DNA of 64,000 nt, from positions 1-64,000 of the forward strand of contig CAICTM010000449.1 in the NCBI GenBank assembly GCA_903772945.1, written 5' to 3'. Shown piece by piece: positions 10,565 to 21,799 of the stretch. Source of the stretch: Seminavis robusta. Lineage: Eukaryota; Bacillariophyta; Bacillariophyceae; Naviculales; Naviculaceae. Position 1 is the stretch's first letter, and the number at the start of each line of letters is the position of its first letter. The notes below the pieces were generated by a model that saw only the letters and a program-made list of their open reading frames with translations, was not told the DNA's origin and did not search any database. A program made the position numbers and the translations under genes.

Positions 10565-11141
10565 AAGAAGTGACGTTGAGAGGCTGATGAGAAAGTAGAG
10601 AGAATACATAAAGAGTAGACAATTTGAGAAGTAAGACCAGTTTTAGGAAAGCTTAGTGATGACACCGGCCTTAACCCATGGGATAGAGGCATTGATGCAT
10701 TGATCTGTTTCTTGATGCCAGCAGAACATGCCTACCGGTTGCTGGCAGCTATCATGGTAGGTAGCATTGCGTGCCGAGCACTGCAGATGACTCCGCCACA
10801 CTCCAATGAGCGATCTCATGACCACGGGCAATAGAGCTGTTTCACAGTGGAGTACTGGTACCGGTAGGTTGGAATTTCGTGCCGGAGGTGTGCGACTACC
10901 GTGTATCCCACGCGCATGCCGCGAGAATGATGTCACAGAAGGCCAGCTGTCCCAAAAGATCTCCAACGGTCTTTTGCCGCTTTTGTTCTTCTCCGTGTGT
11001 CGTTCTGGCATCGCAAACCATCAACAAAGAATGCCTTCAAAGGATCCACAATCTCAAAGAAGCCTTGGTTGGTCTGCTAGTACTACTAGTAGACTACTAC
11101 ATCGTGAGAATATATTTGTGACATATTATAAAAAGCAGAGA
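10565..11141. other. Spacer without a recognised gene
   Basis: About 580 bp with no supported coding region. It contains TACTGGTACCGGTAGG near 10854 and CTAGTACTACTAGTAG near 11078, again the palindromic words typical of spacers here. An AT-rich stretch with ATATTATAAAA (about 11122-11132) precedes the small ORF that follows and could be a TATA-like element. Confidence 0.4.
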
Positions 11142-11408
11142 ATGAAGGTTGATAGCAAGGACATGACAGCGACTTTGTCAAAGGAAGACGTTAGGAATAT
11201 CGACGGAGAGGCAGACGATACCTCCACAACTTCTTCATGCATCGAAGCGGCGCACCCAGATGACATTCTAGAAGACATCATCCGATCGAGGCTCGAGAAA
11301 CGGTCACGGTATGCAAGTCACAGCGGACAGGAGGTCATGCTGGCCCTGGGCATTACTTTCCTTTACTTTTTAATTCGCCAGGGAGGAAGCTTCGTGGGAG
11401 AACTTTGA
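11142..11408 (+). CDS. Possible small protein with a C-terminal hydrophobic segment
   Basis: An 88-residue ORF, taken from the ATG that follows the TATA-like stretch. The first 60 residues are acidic and Ser/Thr-rich (MKVDSKDMTATLSKED; HPDDILEDIIRSRLEK). A single hydrophobic segment, VMLALGITFLYFLI, lies near the C-terminus, so it could be a tail-anchored membrane protein. I recognise no family. The composition is protein-like but the ORF is short and could be chance. Confidence 0.3.
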   Translation: MKVDSKDMTATLSKEDVRNIDGEADDTSTTSSCIEAAHPDDILEDIIRSRLEKRSRYASHSGQEVMLALGITFLYFLIRQGGSFVGEL

Positions 11409-13029
11409 TCTACATCGGCACACTGCCCGAGATGGAAGAAACTGCAGCTCATAGCAGTACAATCGCACCCCAGCAAGCTACCGCATGTCCAGATGTTGGT
11501 TTGACATTTGGCACTTGTCCTCATGACAAGGGGCGTTCCTACGACAGGCCTGGCATTGAGAAAGAGATCCTGTTACCCTTTGATTTTACGCGTCTGCGTT
11601 GACCTCTGCGGTATAGTTAACATACTCGCACTTCATATCCACAACTACTGAATATCACAGCTGATATTACATCTTAGTATACAAAAGTAACACAATCAAA
11701 CTGCACTCAAAATTTTCTGTACTACGGCAAGTCTTGATGCACAAAGAAGCACGGGGGTGTTTGGAATCCACTGTAGTGTTGTTCTTGTCACTGAAAATCT
11801 GCTGGTCGGCCGGGAACCGTTCTCCTTCAAGAAACAGGGGGCAGTCTAATCACCCAACGAGATCCAATCTTCGTAGACAATTTGATTGTCGTCATTGGTC
11901 ACACTGCTAAACGATGCATTGGTGCTACTGTAGTAGGGCCAACTTGAAACTCCTGTCTCAAATGAAACCCGAAGAGTTGGAAGGTCCTCTGCGCACGGTA
12001 CAATTCCTCTGAACAACCAAGATAGATAATTTTCTACAAAGCTTGGGGGCCTTCCAAGCTTTAGGTACCGCGTGGCAAACCAAAGCCTGGAACTTTTGTA
12101 GTAGTAACGACTGGGTAGCCAGTTCACTTGAGTGCATGCTGGCTGTACCGGTAGACTGGTGATTCGATTCAGAGGAGATGCGATCATCAGGAGAGAAAGA
12201 ATGCATGATGCCAGAGCTGGATTCTCTTGGAAAGGCTACTTGACATTGTCCAGTCCTTTCATACAAGAGAATGCCAGCTGCAAGGAGGGCGGGATGATCC
12301 CAATTCTGCATGTTTGGATAAACCATGTTGTTGGCTGAGCCCTGCAGAATTTCTTGGCATTGGAGGTACTTCCGGTACTAGCTAGCTAGATAACTACAGC
12401 TGCTCCATGATTATTTATAATACCTAGCTAGCTAGAGCTCAAGCGTTGGTTTGGAAGAGATCTTGGAGCCACCAACTGTGGGGGGCACGGGCCTTCACGA
12501 CAAGAAGAGATGATATTATCAAGTCACAGGAGCATGTTGCCAAGCTCTCGTGTGCGCGTGTGGCAGCGTGGCAGCAACCATGGGCGTTTTGCAATGGTCA
12601 GAGATGTCGAGCTCTTGTGCGTCGCGCCAAGCTACAGTACATACCACTCTGTACACTAAGTACCACGCAGTGTGGTGACCGTGGAAAAGACATCGCGTCT
12701 TTCTTTCGTGCCTCGAGAATTCTGTTCTTCTGATGCCACAATCTGTCCGACGCATCCAACAACAAGCAAGCAAACAATAGTAACAACAAACCGCTGCTCT
12801 GGAAGCTACAAGTCTATTCGTAGCTCCTCCAGCGAGTTGCTCTTGTATTGTTGACGGCTGAATTGAATTGAATTGAATTGAATCAATCTGACCTGGGGAG
12901 AAGAGGGTTGTTTGCATCAACAAGTTTTCCTCAACGGGAACGGAAGTAGGAAGTCGTTTCGCCAATTTGGAGTTTTTGGTGACCTTCACAAGACTCTTGA
13001 GGAGTCAGCGAGGGTGAAAGCCATATGTA
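11409..13029. other. Spacer with palindromic words and a TGAAT microsatellite
   Basis: No recognised gene in about 1.6 kb. Noticeable are CTAGCTAGCTAG near 12381 and 12424, TACCGGTA near 12147, and a perfect (TGAAT)n run at 12859-12884. The right end is the 5' region of the membrane-protein gene. Confidence 0.5.
12859..12884. repeat. (TGAAT)n microsatellite
   Basis: Five perfect tandem copies of the pentamer TGAAT in the spacer upstream of the membrane-protein gene. Confidence 0.9.
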
Positions 13030-13251
13030 ATGTTGCAAAGACGACCCACCAGAAGACACACTAGCAGCATAAATAGCTTCCAAAGAGACTTGTCGTCTCC
13101 TCTCTTGTCGTCTCCTTCTTCCGTTGTCAAAAAATCTTCTGATCACAACGTCCATTGGACCATCCAGCCCAGCAGCAGTCGATCCTTATCTCCTCCTCGA
13201 CAACGAAAACGACACTCCTCAAGAACCTCCAGACAAAGGACTCGAACCACC

Positions 13252-14631
13252 ATGTCGCTCAACCACAACGAAGATCACCGCGATGACGACGATGAAGAAT
13301 CCCCCATCTCTATGGGCGATCGCATGGATGCCCTCTTTTCCAAAAAGTGGAAGCAACCCGGCAGCAGTGCGGACAGTGTCACGGAAGCCACTACTACGTC
13401 GCAAGACGACAGTCGATTTCTGGTGGAAGACGACATGCCCGATGAAAATGACGACGACGACGAATCCTCTTCATCATCCAGTAGCAGCAGTAGCAGCAGT
13501 GAAGAGGACTATACTACAGCGTCTCCCCAAGATCTCAAGTTCCGATTGACATCCAATCTATTCTTCTTGTTGGGAGCGTGCGTCCAAACGGTCACTGCTT
13601 CGTGGGATGTCCGCGATGCTCGTATTGATGCGGCATACGACGCTTCCACAGGCGCCCCAGTAACAGATGATGGAGAGGACTATAGTAGTAATGACGGAGG
13701 AGGAGCAATCTTCACCAGTGCACACATTTATCAGTTCCTCTTTGCGTTGGGACCCTTTCTCTATATCCTCAATGCGCTTGTGGAAGTCATTTATTCTCTC
13801 ACACTGCCTACGGAGTATTCCAACAACAATAACAATCGACAATCCTGTTTTATTCTCTCTCGAGGATGGCACAAGTGGACCAGCAGTATGATGACGAGGA
13901 AACAATCGTATGAACCAGCTCTACCAGAAGAAGAAGAAGATCCAGAAGAACAAACAACACAACCAGTCACAACAAACACAGCCACCACAACCAGCATTGA
14001 CGATGAACTAGTCGATGAGAAATTATGGGATTTCATGGCAGCCGCCGTCTTTGGAATTGGCGCCATTCTAGAATTCTACGCAACCTTTCTAGACGAAGCC
14101 AGCCACATGACTTTTGCTGCTAGAGTCAATATGGTCTCCATGCACACATACCTGCTCAGTGGACTCTTGGTGATACACAAACAACGAAAATTACTCTGGT
14201 CACCTTTACAACAACAACAACAACAACGATACCAAAACAAGGTCCGACTCCTCATGGCAGTGGGGATTATCTTGTTCTTGATTGGATCCATCATGGACGT
14301 CATTATGAGTTATCTCTATGATCCTACATTGGATACCACCCTGTCGGCGGTCACGCTGGCATGGTGCAACTTGTCATCCACCTTGTTGTGGAATATTGAT
14401 GCGCTCTGTTACATTGGAGCCGATTGCATTGTGGCGGGCTTTTGCGCAAGCAAACGCCCGCAGTACCTTTGGCAAGGCACGACGACGACAAGAACCATTG
14501 CTAGTACTAGCCGACAACGACGACAGGACCATCGGACAAACGACAACAACGATTTGAGTGTGCCACTCTTGGTCAGCACGTCCAACAATGTCGCCACCAG
14601 CGACTCTTCCGTCTTCTCATCTTCCTCATAA
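13252..14631 (+). CDS. Multi-pass membrane protein, unrecognised family
   Basis: A 459-residue protein if started at 13252, where ACCATGTCG is a good context and the sequence turns into a Ser/Asp-rich acidic head. The frame is open back to 13030, but that part is Ser/Arg-rich and probably 5' UTR. After a poly-Ser/Asp region (about residues 60-85) come about seven hydrophobic segments, for example NLFFLLGACVQTVTASW, IYQFLFALGPFLYILNALVEV, LWDFMAAAVFGIGAILEFYA, MVSMHTYLLSGLLVIHKQ, LLMAVGIILFLIGSIMDVIM and WNIDALCYIGADCIVAGF. Hydrophilic Gln/Thr/Glu-rich loops lie between them. I do not recognise the family; the segments resemble paired helices of a duplicated integral membrane domain. It is convergent with arginase, with 515 bp between ends. 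Confidence 0.75.
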   Translation: MSLNHNEDHRDDDDEESPISMGDRMDALFSKKWKQPGSSADSVTEATTTSQDDSRFLVEDDMPDENDDDDESSSSSSSSSSSSEEDYTTASPQDLKFRLTSNLFFLLGACVQTVTASWDVRDARIDAAYDASTGAPVTDDGEDYSSNDGGGAIFTSAHIYQFLFALGPFLYILNALVEVIYSLTLPTEYSNNNNNRQSCFILSRGWHKWTSSMMTRKQSYEPALPEEEEDPEEQTTQPVTTNTATTTSIDDELVDEKLWDFMAAAVFGIGAILEFYATFLDEASHMTFAARVNMVSMHTYLLSGLLVIHKQRKLLWSPLQQQQQQRYQNKVRLLMAVGIILFLIGSIMDVIMSYLYDPTLDTTLSAVTLAWCNLSSTLLWNIDALCYIGADCIVAGFCASKRPQYLWQGTTTTRTIASTSRQRRQDHRTNDNNDLSVPLLVSTSNNVATSDSSVFSSSS

Positions 14632-15146
14632 CAGCTAACGGCTCTGAACCATAAAATGGAATCGAATCAAAAAGGGCATTGTTGGACACGCACATTTATT
14701 TTTCTTCCAAGGCTGTACAAGGCAAGCCCTTATGGTGGCTTTTGTGGCCCATGGTCGTCCTGCTTTTGCTTCCAGAATATAGTAGCGTTCATAGCAGACA
14801 GGAAATGACATCCGTCTAACAGCTGACCCGCGCTAGCAGCCAGCAACCAATCTCACACATTGGTACTGTAATATGTTGAACTCTATTTCTCTTTGCATAA
14901 ATAAATAAAATAAAGAAGAAATCATATCATTGTAATCTATGAGTTAAGTAAATTTCTTTCAATTTCACTTGGTGTATTGTATTAAATTTCTTCGTTTATT
15001 GGAGTGGTAGATTCGCCGTCTTGATCCTCTGCGAAAGTTGTCGTTTGCTTTTGCAAACAAATGAATGGCTGTTCTACTTACTGATCATGATGTATGCAGT
15101 GTGCGAATTGGTTTTTTGTTTTCTTTTCTTTTGTTTTTCCTTCTCT
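14632..15146. other. Spacer between convergent genes
   Basis: A 515-bp AT-rich spacer between the 3' ends of the membrane protein and arginase. AATAAATAAAATAAAG at 14898-14914 could serve as polyadenylation-type sequence. No coding signal is seen. Confidence 0.5.
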
Positions 15147-16421
15147 CTAAATAATGCTCTTTCCCATGAGTGATGTGACGATCTGAAGACCCAAATCGAC
15201 TGTTTCCGTGGCACCACTGCCGTCGGACAGGTTGGGGTTCAATTCGACAATCTCGGCACTGGCCAGGTTACCACTGGCAGCAACCGACTCGGCCACATAG
15301 TGAGCTTCTCGGAAAGTCAATCCACCTCGAACTGTGGTGCCCGTGGCGGGAGCAAAGACGGGGTCAACAGCATCAATGTCATAACTCAAATGCAATGGCC
15401 TGTCGGGGTTGTCTTGCAACAAATGGCCCAAGGACATCTCCATGACTCTACCAATGCCGTAGCGATCAATGTCGGTCATGGTAAAGGCTTTGATGTTGAG
15501 TTTGCGAATCAACTTTCGTTCCTCCGAGTCAACATCACGCAATCCAACATAAACAATGGAATCGGGAGATATACGAGGATAATCGTTCACCCACTCACAA
15601 CCAGGAGGCATCTCGTCCGGAGTCAAGACACCATCCATCAAAAGCCCAATTGGCATTCCATGCATATTGCCACTAGGAGACGAATTGGGAGTGTTCAAAT
15701 CGGCATGAGCATCCACCCAGATAATGCCAACATCTGGCCGTGCCTTGAGCACAGCTGCCAAACTACCCAATCCAATGGAATGGTCTCCACCCAGAATCAA
15801 TGGGAACTCTCCGGCAACAATGGTTTCTTCCACCAATTTTGCCAGTTTGAGAGTTCCCTCACCGACAATATGGCTATTTTTGGCCGAGTTGTTAACCTTG
15901 GGAGGTTTGTGCACGCTAAAGTCATCAAAATCCAAAGCGGGCGCTTCTTTGACACGCCATCCCAAATTGGAGAGCATGGACCTCAAACCAGCCTCCTTGA
16001 GCCATCTTGGACCACAGTCCTAAGAATAATGAGGAAATCTATATTTGTGAGACAAGACAATGCAACTTAGTATCCATGGTGTCCGCTTCAGACTTACCGT
16101 GCCCACATATGGTTGTCCATATGTCATTGGAGCACTGCAGTTTGAAAAATTGACGAAGGGGAGAAAGCTGACATTAGCATTATGGGTAGCTGCAAGAATA
16201 TCTTTCATAATGGAATCAACATACCTGATAACGTTGGCTGTTCGTGGATAGTTGCAATGTTGAAACAGTTCTCTTTCCGTTTCTTGCTCGGTTGGAAGGA
16301 CCTGATCTCGAACGTTACCATAACCGGCTCCTCCTGAGAGACATCGTCCTCCCACACCAGTGGCCGAACATGTAACTTTCCGGCTTGAAGCCAAGGAGGT
16401 GCGAATGGTGGAGGCAAACAT
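15147..16421 (-). CDS. Arginase, probably mitochondrial, three exons
   Basis: Hydrolyses arginine to ornithine and urea with two Mn ions, closing the urea cycle. Exons by eye: 16421-16225, 16134-16098 (37 nt) and 16019-15147, giving 368 residues. The joins are GTATGT...CTGCAG and GTAAGT...CTTAG and rebuild VISAPMTYGQPYVGTDCGP, the expected arginase N-terminal block (SAP---GQP--G---GP). Metal motifs: GGDHSIGLGS, WVDAHADLNTP, GNMHGMPIG, and SYDIDAVDPVFAPATGT with the two Asp ligands. The leader MFASTIRTSLASSRK is Arg/Ser-rich with no acid, typical of a mitochondrial presequence; diatoms are known to run a urea cycle with mitochondrial steps. An agmatinase is less likely because the conserved blocks and C-terminus (AEIVELNPNL) fit arginase. 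Confidence 0.93.
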
Positions 16422-17365
16422 GGTCTGACCTATTCAAGTAGAGCTGGTTGTCTTGTTGGGGTAAAGGACGTTGGTGTCAGCAAGTGCACCAGAGTCGACT
16501 CAGTGTTGATCAAGCACAGCAGCTAGCTAGCTACATGTAATAGCAATTGCGAGGTTGCTGTTTGTTGAGTGGACGGTTCCGTGAGATGTGAGAACAGATC
16601 CACCACTTGAAACTGATGGGTGATGTCATCGTAAAGACAACACGACTGTATCTTGCCGACACAGAATCGAAGAATCGAATCGATTGAATCGAATCGATCA
16701 GACCGGTGGTACCGTACAACCGTGTGTGAAAACGACTGTGGGAGTCGAGTCGAGTCGAGTCGAGTGTCCATGCACACTATTTTACCTCGGCAGTCTTGCT
16801 GCCAGAGCCCTCAACCCCTTTAATTGTTTTTCCTGCTACGGTGGTCCCTGCAGGTATAAGGGTAGGGTTAGAATACAAATAAGTCAGCAAAAAATAAATA
16901 AGTATCCTAGGATGGTGCTTTAAACCAGCTAAAGCTATTTACATGCATCCTAGTAGGGGGATCTGCTTCTACCAGGAAAAACTCTAAAGCCAGCGAAAGC
17001 TATATAACTTGTATTCTAGCTAGCTAGGGGTATCTGCTTCTAGCTTGCTATGGGAATCTGCTTCTAGCTAGCTAAGCGCAAGTTAAGCACTAGCTAAGCA
17101 CTAGAGGTATCTGCTTCTAGCTAGCTAGCTCGGGGTATCTGCTTCTACATGTAAACACTGAAACCTTTCTGCCGAGGTTACACAGCTCCGCTGGCTTAAA
17201 AATTCAACAAAAAGCTGAACGAAGCATGACTGGCCAACTTGTACTTCCACAAAACCGCAGTTCAAAGTACGTGTACTGTATTGTTCAAGTTGTTGTTGCT
17301 GTTGCTGAAAGCCCACAAAACAAACAAACAAACCAAAACAGCAACCAACCAAAGAACACGCAACG
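16422..17365. promoter_or_regulatory. Divergent spacer with five ATCTGCTTCT repeats
   Basis: This region lies between the divergent starts of arginase and the arrestin-like gene. It holds a (GAGTC)n run (16741-16764), several CTAGCTAG runs, and five direct copies of ATCTGCTTCT at 16961, 17032, 17056, 17109 and 17137, mostly within a longer GGGTATCTGCTTCTAGCTAG unit. The spacing is irregular (71, 24, 53 and 28 bp). No ORF is supported. A promoter role is inferred from position. Confidence 0.5.
16741..16764. repeat. (GAGTC)n microsatellite
   Basis: Four to five tandem copies of GAGTC/GTCGA. The same pentamer appears in longer clusters near 31975-32000 and 32155-32235. Confidence 0.85.
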
Positions 17366-18553
17366 ATGGCAACTCTAAGTTTCCAAGTAGACCAACAAAC
17401 AGCTCAAGCAGGTGGCATACTCTCAGGACACCTGACCATTGGTGTCACTCGAAAAATCAAAGCACAGAGAGTGGAGGTCTATTTCCGTGGCATGGAATAC
17501 ACCAGAATTGTCAGCAAATATGGAAAACAAAGAAGATCACATCTCAACGAGGTCCAAATTGTGCATGTGGACCTTGACCACTCTGGTCGCATGGCTCAAA
17601 GACTTGTTCGAGGCGGACCTCCTGGCATCATCCAACCAGGCATATACAAGTTTCCTTTTCAATTCAAGCTGGACGAAAATCTGCCATCCAGTATGGGAAC
17701 TGTCAAGAAGGGGGACGCACATGCCAGAATTGGATATTGCCTTGGTGCTGTAATCAGGGGTTCTGGTGCATTGCAACACTATGAAGCTAGACAGGATGTC
17801 GCTGTCGAGGGCACACCAGCGCCACAGCAGTCAGTGCCATACATTATGAATCCATCAGTGCATCCCATCAGCTACCTTGGACTGTGGAATAAAGGAGATA
17901 TGTGCATTGATGCCAAGATGCTTGATACAAACCTTGTGCCAAGTCAGCAGGCAGGCATCCTATTGTCAATCAAGAATTGCAGTCGAGCAACTGCCAAGAG
18001 TGTGTCCTTATCTCTGCAGGAGATTGTTGACTGGAAGGCCTCAAGCATTGATAGCACACACTTCAGAAAGTCTAGCACAACACTGGTCAGCCAGGATTTT
18101 TCATTAGAGAATCCCAGCAAACCGCTTGACAAGGGCACAATCCAAGAGATCAAGGCATGTGGCACAACAAGCACTACTATGCAGGAATTGATCAAATCAA
18201 CAGATGCGCAAGCACTGAGGTTACCACCAGTGCCACAACATGCCACAGCTGATCTCAAAGGCCAGAATATTCGAGTATCCCATCAGCTCGTGGTCACGGT
18301 CAAAACACGAGGAAGATACACCAACCCGGAATTCATTATTCCTGTCGGCGTCTTCTCGAGAACACTACCTGGCACAAATAAACCCTCGTCTCTTGCAACA
18401 TACCCAGATAGTGTGATCCCTGGTACAACCTTGCCCGCTGCAGTTGCAGCAAGAGTATCGGTATCTGTTCCTGTGGCCCACATATCTGTATTACCAGACT
18501 CAAGACAAGAGAGCATTCCCTTGGTTGTGGCAGAGCCAATTCATCGCTCATGA
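17366..18553 (+). CDS. Arrestin domain-containing protein
   Basis: A 395-residue single-exon protein with the two beta-sandwich plan of alpha-arrestins. The N-terminal sandwich starts FQVDQQTAQAGGILSGHLTI and RVEVYFRGMEYT, includes the family signature region IIQPGIYKFPFQFKLDENLPSS (seen at about residues 93-114), and closes with RIGYCLGAVIRG. The C-terminal sandwich begins around residue 180 (GILLSIKNCSRATAKSVSLSLQEIVDW) and ends with HQLVVTVKTRGRYTNPEFIIPVGV. Family knowledge: alpha-arrestins are adaptors that link membrane cargo to ubiquitin ligases and endocytosis. I see no clear PPxY motif in the tail, so ligase recruitment is uncertain. It has no signal peptide, which fits the cytosolic side of membranes. 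Confidence 0.85.
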   Translation: MATLSFQVDQQTAQAGGILSGHLTIGVTRKIKAQRVEVYFRGMEYTRIVSKYGKQRRSHLNEVQIVHVDLDHSGRMAQRLVRGGPPGIIQPGIYKFPFQFKLDENLPSSMGTVKKGDAHARIGYCLGAVIRGSGALQHYEARQDVAVEGTPAPQQSVPYIMNPSVHPISYLGLWNKGDMCIDAKMLDTNLVPSQQAGILLSIKNCSRATAKSVSLSLQEIVDWKASSIDSTHFRKSSTTLVSQDFSLENPSKPLDKGTIQEIKACGTTSTTMQELIKSTDAQALRLPPVPQHATADLKGQNIRVSHQLVVTVKTRGRYTNPEFIIPVGVFSRTLPGTNKPSSLATYPDSVIPGTTLPAAVAARVSVSVPVAHISVLPDSRQESIPLVVAEPIHRS

Positions 18554-19067
18554 TTTTCCCCATTGCTTCAATGAAAAAGATCCTTCCCACTCACCCCTTT
18601 CTCATCTCCATATCTTTAACTTGACTTAAGCTTAAGAATCATTAGTTCTTTCCAATCGAAGTTGCTTCATCCCCCACAGTGTTCGCGTTCCGTGAAAGAT
18701 CCAAGGAATGTGCTCTTTGCTTCGCCTGCTTGCTGCCCTGCTTGAAGTCGAGTTTCACAATAGCCCAAATCTTCTTCAACAGTGCAGTTCTCCTCTTCCC
18801 AGTCTTCTTCCGTCGCTGAACGACGCCTCAAGGTAGACGAGGTAGACCGCTGGAACCAGTACGTGAACGTCGCTGTTCCTCCTTACGGCACCGGTACTGG
18901 TAGCGCCGTTTGTGAGGCTCCTGTACACCAGTTTCGGTCGCGGCTTGCACCTCCTACTATCGGGAGTAAAGCTACGAAAGCCAAATAGAATGAACAGAGT
19001 CAGTTCTGTTACTTTATACATAGGAAGCAGACATCATCCCCGGAAGCAAGAGTAGCTTGTCAAGTCT
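18554..19067. other. Spacer between convergent genes
   Basis: A 514-bp spacer between two convergent 3' ends. A 68-residue ORF (18782-18988, +) has no family resemblance and is not called. The motif GGCACCGGTACTGGTAGC occurs near 18888. Confidence 0.5.
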
Positions 19068-19913
19068 TCAGCAGTCGCTGCTGATTCCTCCTGTATTCAC
19101 TCCAGGTACATTAATGATAGATTCCCTAGGGCCATGGCACCAACCATTGATACCGGTAGCTGTGATTGCGCACTGTGCGCTGTGATTGTTCTGGCGCTGC
19201 ACCTGCAGCGCTTGATGTTCGCCGACGCTCGTTTCTCCTGAAGCGCCAACACAGATCTCCTTGGTCTTTTTAACGGGGCTCTCCAAGGCCGGGTCCTCAT
19301 ACTCCCTGTGCTGTCGTAGCTTTTGGATGGGATCGGCATCCATCCGCAGCCTATCCACCTTGGAGGCGTCTTCCCCCAGCCGAACCACAATCTCATCTGC
19401 AGTCCCCACACGTCGTGCAAACCGTGCGGCCAAGAAACTTAGTTTCCTGGATATCTCGCCCAACTGGTACCATGACTTGTCCAGAGGCATACCCGCATCC
19501 CTGCGTTTCCTCCCCTCATTGACGATTGCTCTGATAGCACCCTTCTTGAAGGAATCCCTCTTGAGTCCATGTTCCCGACACACATGGCGTTCCAACCCAC
19601 GACAGTAGTCCTCCCCAGGCAGCTGCGCATATGCGTTCATCCTGGCTTGCGCCAACTCGTCGCTGCCTTCGTGAAAGGAATCCTTCAGGAGAAACTCGTA
19701 ACAACCCTTATCAATCCAATGCTGGGCTTCTTCACGGGCTTGCTGGATGAAGCGTCTGCGATCAGGAATCGAGTGCCATCGTTCCGCTGCCGTACGAAGC
19801 TCATGAAAGCGCACAATGGTGATGGTTGGCTGGAAGGTAACAAACTTGCTGTCACTACTCGCAGCACCCAGATCAGACGATACCATCTTGTCGCGTAAAG
19901 GACAGGACAGCAA
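19068..19913 (-). CDS. Unrecognised Arg-rich helical protein
   Basis: A 281-residue ORF, with Met10 at 19886 as an alternative start. It has no signal peptide or membrane segment. Residues 30-180 are helical and charged: HELRTAAERWHSIPDRRRFI, QAREEAQHWIDKGCYEFLL, then LPGEDYCRGLERHVCREHGL and KRDSFKKGAIRAIVNEGRKR. The C-terminal third is loose (KKTKEICVGASGETSVG). The block around EDYCRGLERHVC...FKKGAIRAIVNEGRKRR reminds me of a lineage-specific family that occurs repeatedly in diatoms, without known function; this is recollection only and has not been searched. Coding is supported by steady amphipathic composition over the whole length. Confidence 0.65.
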   Translation of the reverse strand: MLSCPLRDKMVSSDLGAASSDSKFVTFQPTITIVRFHELRTAAERWHSIPDRRRFIQQAREEAQHWIDKGCYEFLLKDSFHEGSDELAQARMNAYAQLPGEDYCRGLERHVCREHGLKRDSFKKGAIRAIVNEGRKRRDAGMPLDKSWYQLGEISRKLSFLAARFARRVGTADEIVVRLGEDASKVDRLRMDADPIQKLRQHREYEDPALESPVKKTKEICVGASGETSVGEHQALQVQRQNNHSAQCAITATGINGWCHGPRESIINVPGVNTGGISSDC

Positions 19914-21799
19914 GACAGACTACTACGAACTAGAATGGCGTTCTTGTTGCGGTTGATCGACTCTATGAGATGAAAGAGAAGGCAGCACCAAAACCAAATA
20001 ACCGGAGCTACCCCAACCAATCTTAGAGGACGCTGTATCACTCTTCCAAGCGTAAGATCTCAAGCCTTTGTCAGCCAGACAACGATTACGATCGATGCTG
20101 TTTCACTTAACACCGAGGAAGTCTTGCGGAATTTTAGTAATTGTGTGATCGTGAATTTTGTGAGAGTATCAAGCCAGACTTCGAATTAGGCTTAATGAAC
20201 ACCCCCTCTGTCACACACCATGTGTTCCTCATGACCCAAGTGTGGACACTGTACACAACAATGAATAGTACACTTTGTTAAAAGTCATTCTTGATGTCAC
20301 TAGTCAAACAGCTTACACATTTGTAACCCGTACGAATGTTCCATTGAACTCTTCTCCAGGAGATTGTTATGTACCATATTGACCCGCTAGTCAAAGAGAC
20401 ATAGAAGAAGCAACAAAGAAGGGAAATCGTTGTTTAAATCTCAGCATCTCAGCTACGAAAATAAATGACGGCGACACAGTCGTACTATTAGCTATTATGG
20501 TGGTACCGGTATCATGACATTGTACGCTGACTGGACCAGAGCAGCTACCGTACCCTTCAACAGAGCAAGAAAACAGAAAAACAGGTTTCATAACAGTCGC
20601 CTCCAGCGAAACTGTATGCCACAACAGTCCACATCTTCACGATCAGGAGGAGCTGGAAGGTTTAGGATTTGCAGTCAAGGCTCCAGCTGGCTTTGGAAAG
20701 CAACCGAGAGACTTTCCCCCCTCCGATTGAATTCCACCATATGATGAGATAGCCTAGTGGATGGTAGTTGATTGAACGATCAATCCAACCAGGCAGCAAC
20801 CAAGAATGGATGTATCGGCATCAAGACCTCAAGACCGTACCGGTGTGCCAACAAGCCTGTGTCTTGACCATGCCAGCTACAGAACGAAAACTCCCAAAGC
20901 AAACCAAGCTATAGAGTATAGAGCTACGGTACATTCAGGGGGCACGAAGATAGATGATAGCTAGATGGAGCCAACGTCCTGGATTTCCTCTGTCCGAGGA
21001 TGCCTTGAACAACAATCTTGACCTCAGCCAGTCGATAATCGCACGAGGCCTGCTAACGTGATATTGAGAGCGAGGCCCGAGTTTCTCGCTACCGTACTAG
21101 CTAGGTGGACACCTTGTTTGGCGGCCTCTCCCGGGAAGCCTTCTTCGACCACAGCCAATCTCGAGGGCCTCGGTCTTTGATGCATGTACTTGGTACGACC
21201 TGTAGCTACTAGATTTGAAAGGTGCAGAGTAAGTAGCCAGCATTTCTCATACTTCCATGGGATAGAGTCTTGATCATACTGTACTATTGCAGTGACACCA
21301 CCAAATCAGTGCCAGGAGGTAGCTAGTGTATGTCGTGTAGCCTGGCAGCAAAGTTTCCGCAGCTCGGGAAGCTGCTTCAGAGCGTTCGTTAACAGGACCA
21401 GAAGGCGAGGAGCGAGGATTGCTCCGAAGATCCAATGTGGCTGGCTGGCAGGATACCAGGTTTCTTTGAAGACGGTGGGCTGAAGATAAGGTGGTCGCGA
21501 CCTCTGCAATCAACCAATCGGTCGGTCTTTTTCGTCACAGTCGCATCTTTGCCAGTCATCACCAGCGGTTTCTTGGGTCTCTTTGAAAAAGGCTGAACTG
21601 TTGGGCAGGATCAGCTTGTCATTCTTCAATTCGATCGCCCGGTTCGATGGTACTGGTACCGTTCTTAAGGTAGCACTCGCGGCCATGGGACACGCCGTAA
21701 AAGCAGGCAAGATCACCTTGGCAAAACTTGCAACATTTGTTCCCATGACTTGTACACTCGATCCGCCTGAAAGTGATAACGTAGTCTCGAAAGCGCAGA
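19914..21799. other. Gene desert, left part
   Basis: Nothing with recognisable coding potential in about 1.9 kb. It contains TGGTGGTACCGGTATCATG near 20498, GACCGTACCGGTGTG near 20832 and ACCGTACTAGCTAGG near 21091. Short ORFs here lack protein-like runs. Confidence 0.5.

Noticed and set aside
9612-10692. Long minus-strand and second plus-frame ORFs over the repeat array, one collagen-like
   Set aside because: They are open only because the repeat unit is a multiple of three; none has a plausible start region, whereas the sense frame begins with a signal peptide.
15300-16070. 256-codon plus-strand ORF
   Set aside because: Shadow of arginase exon 3.
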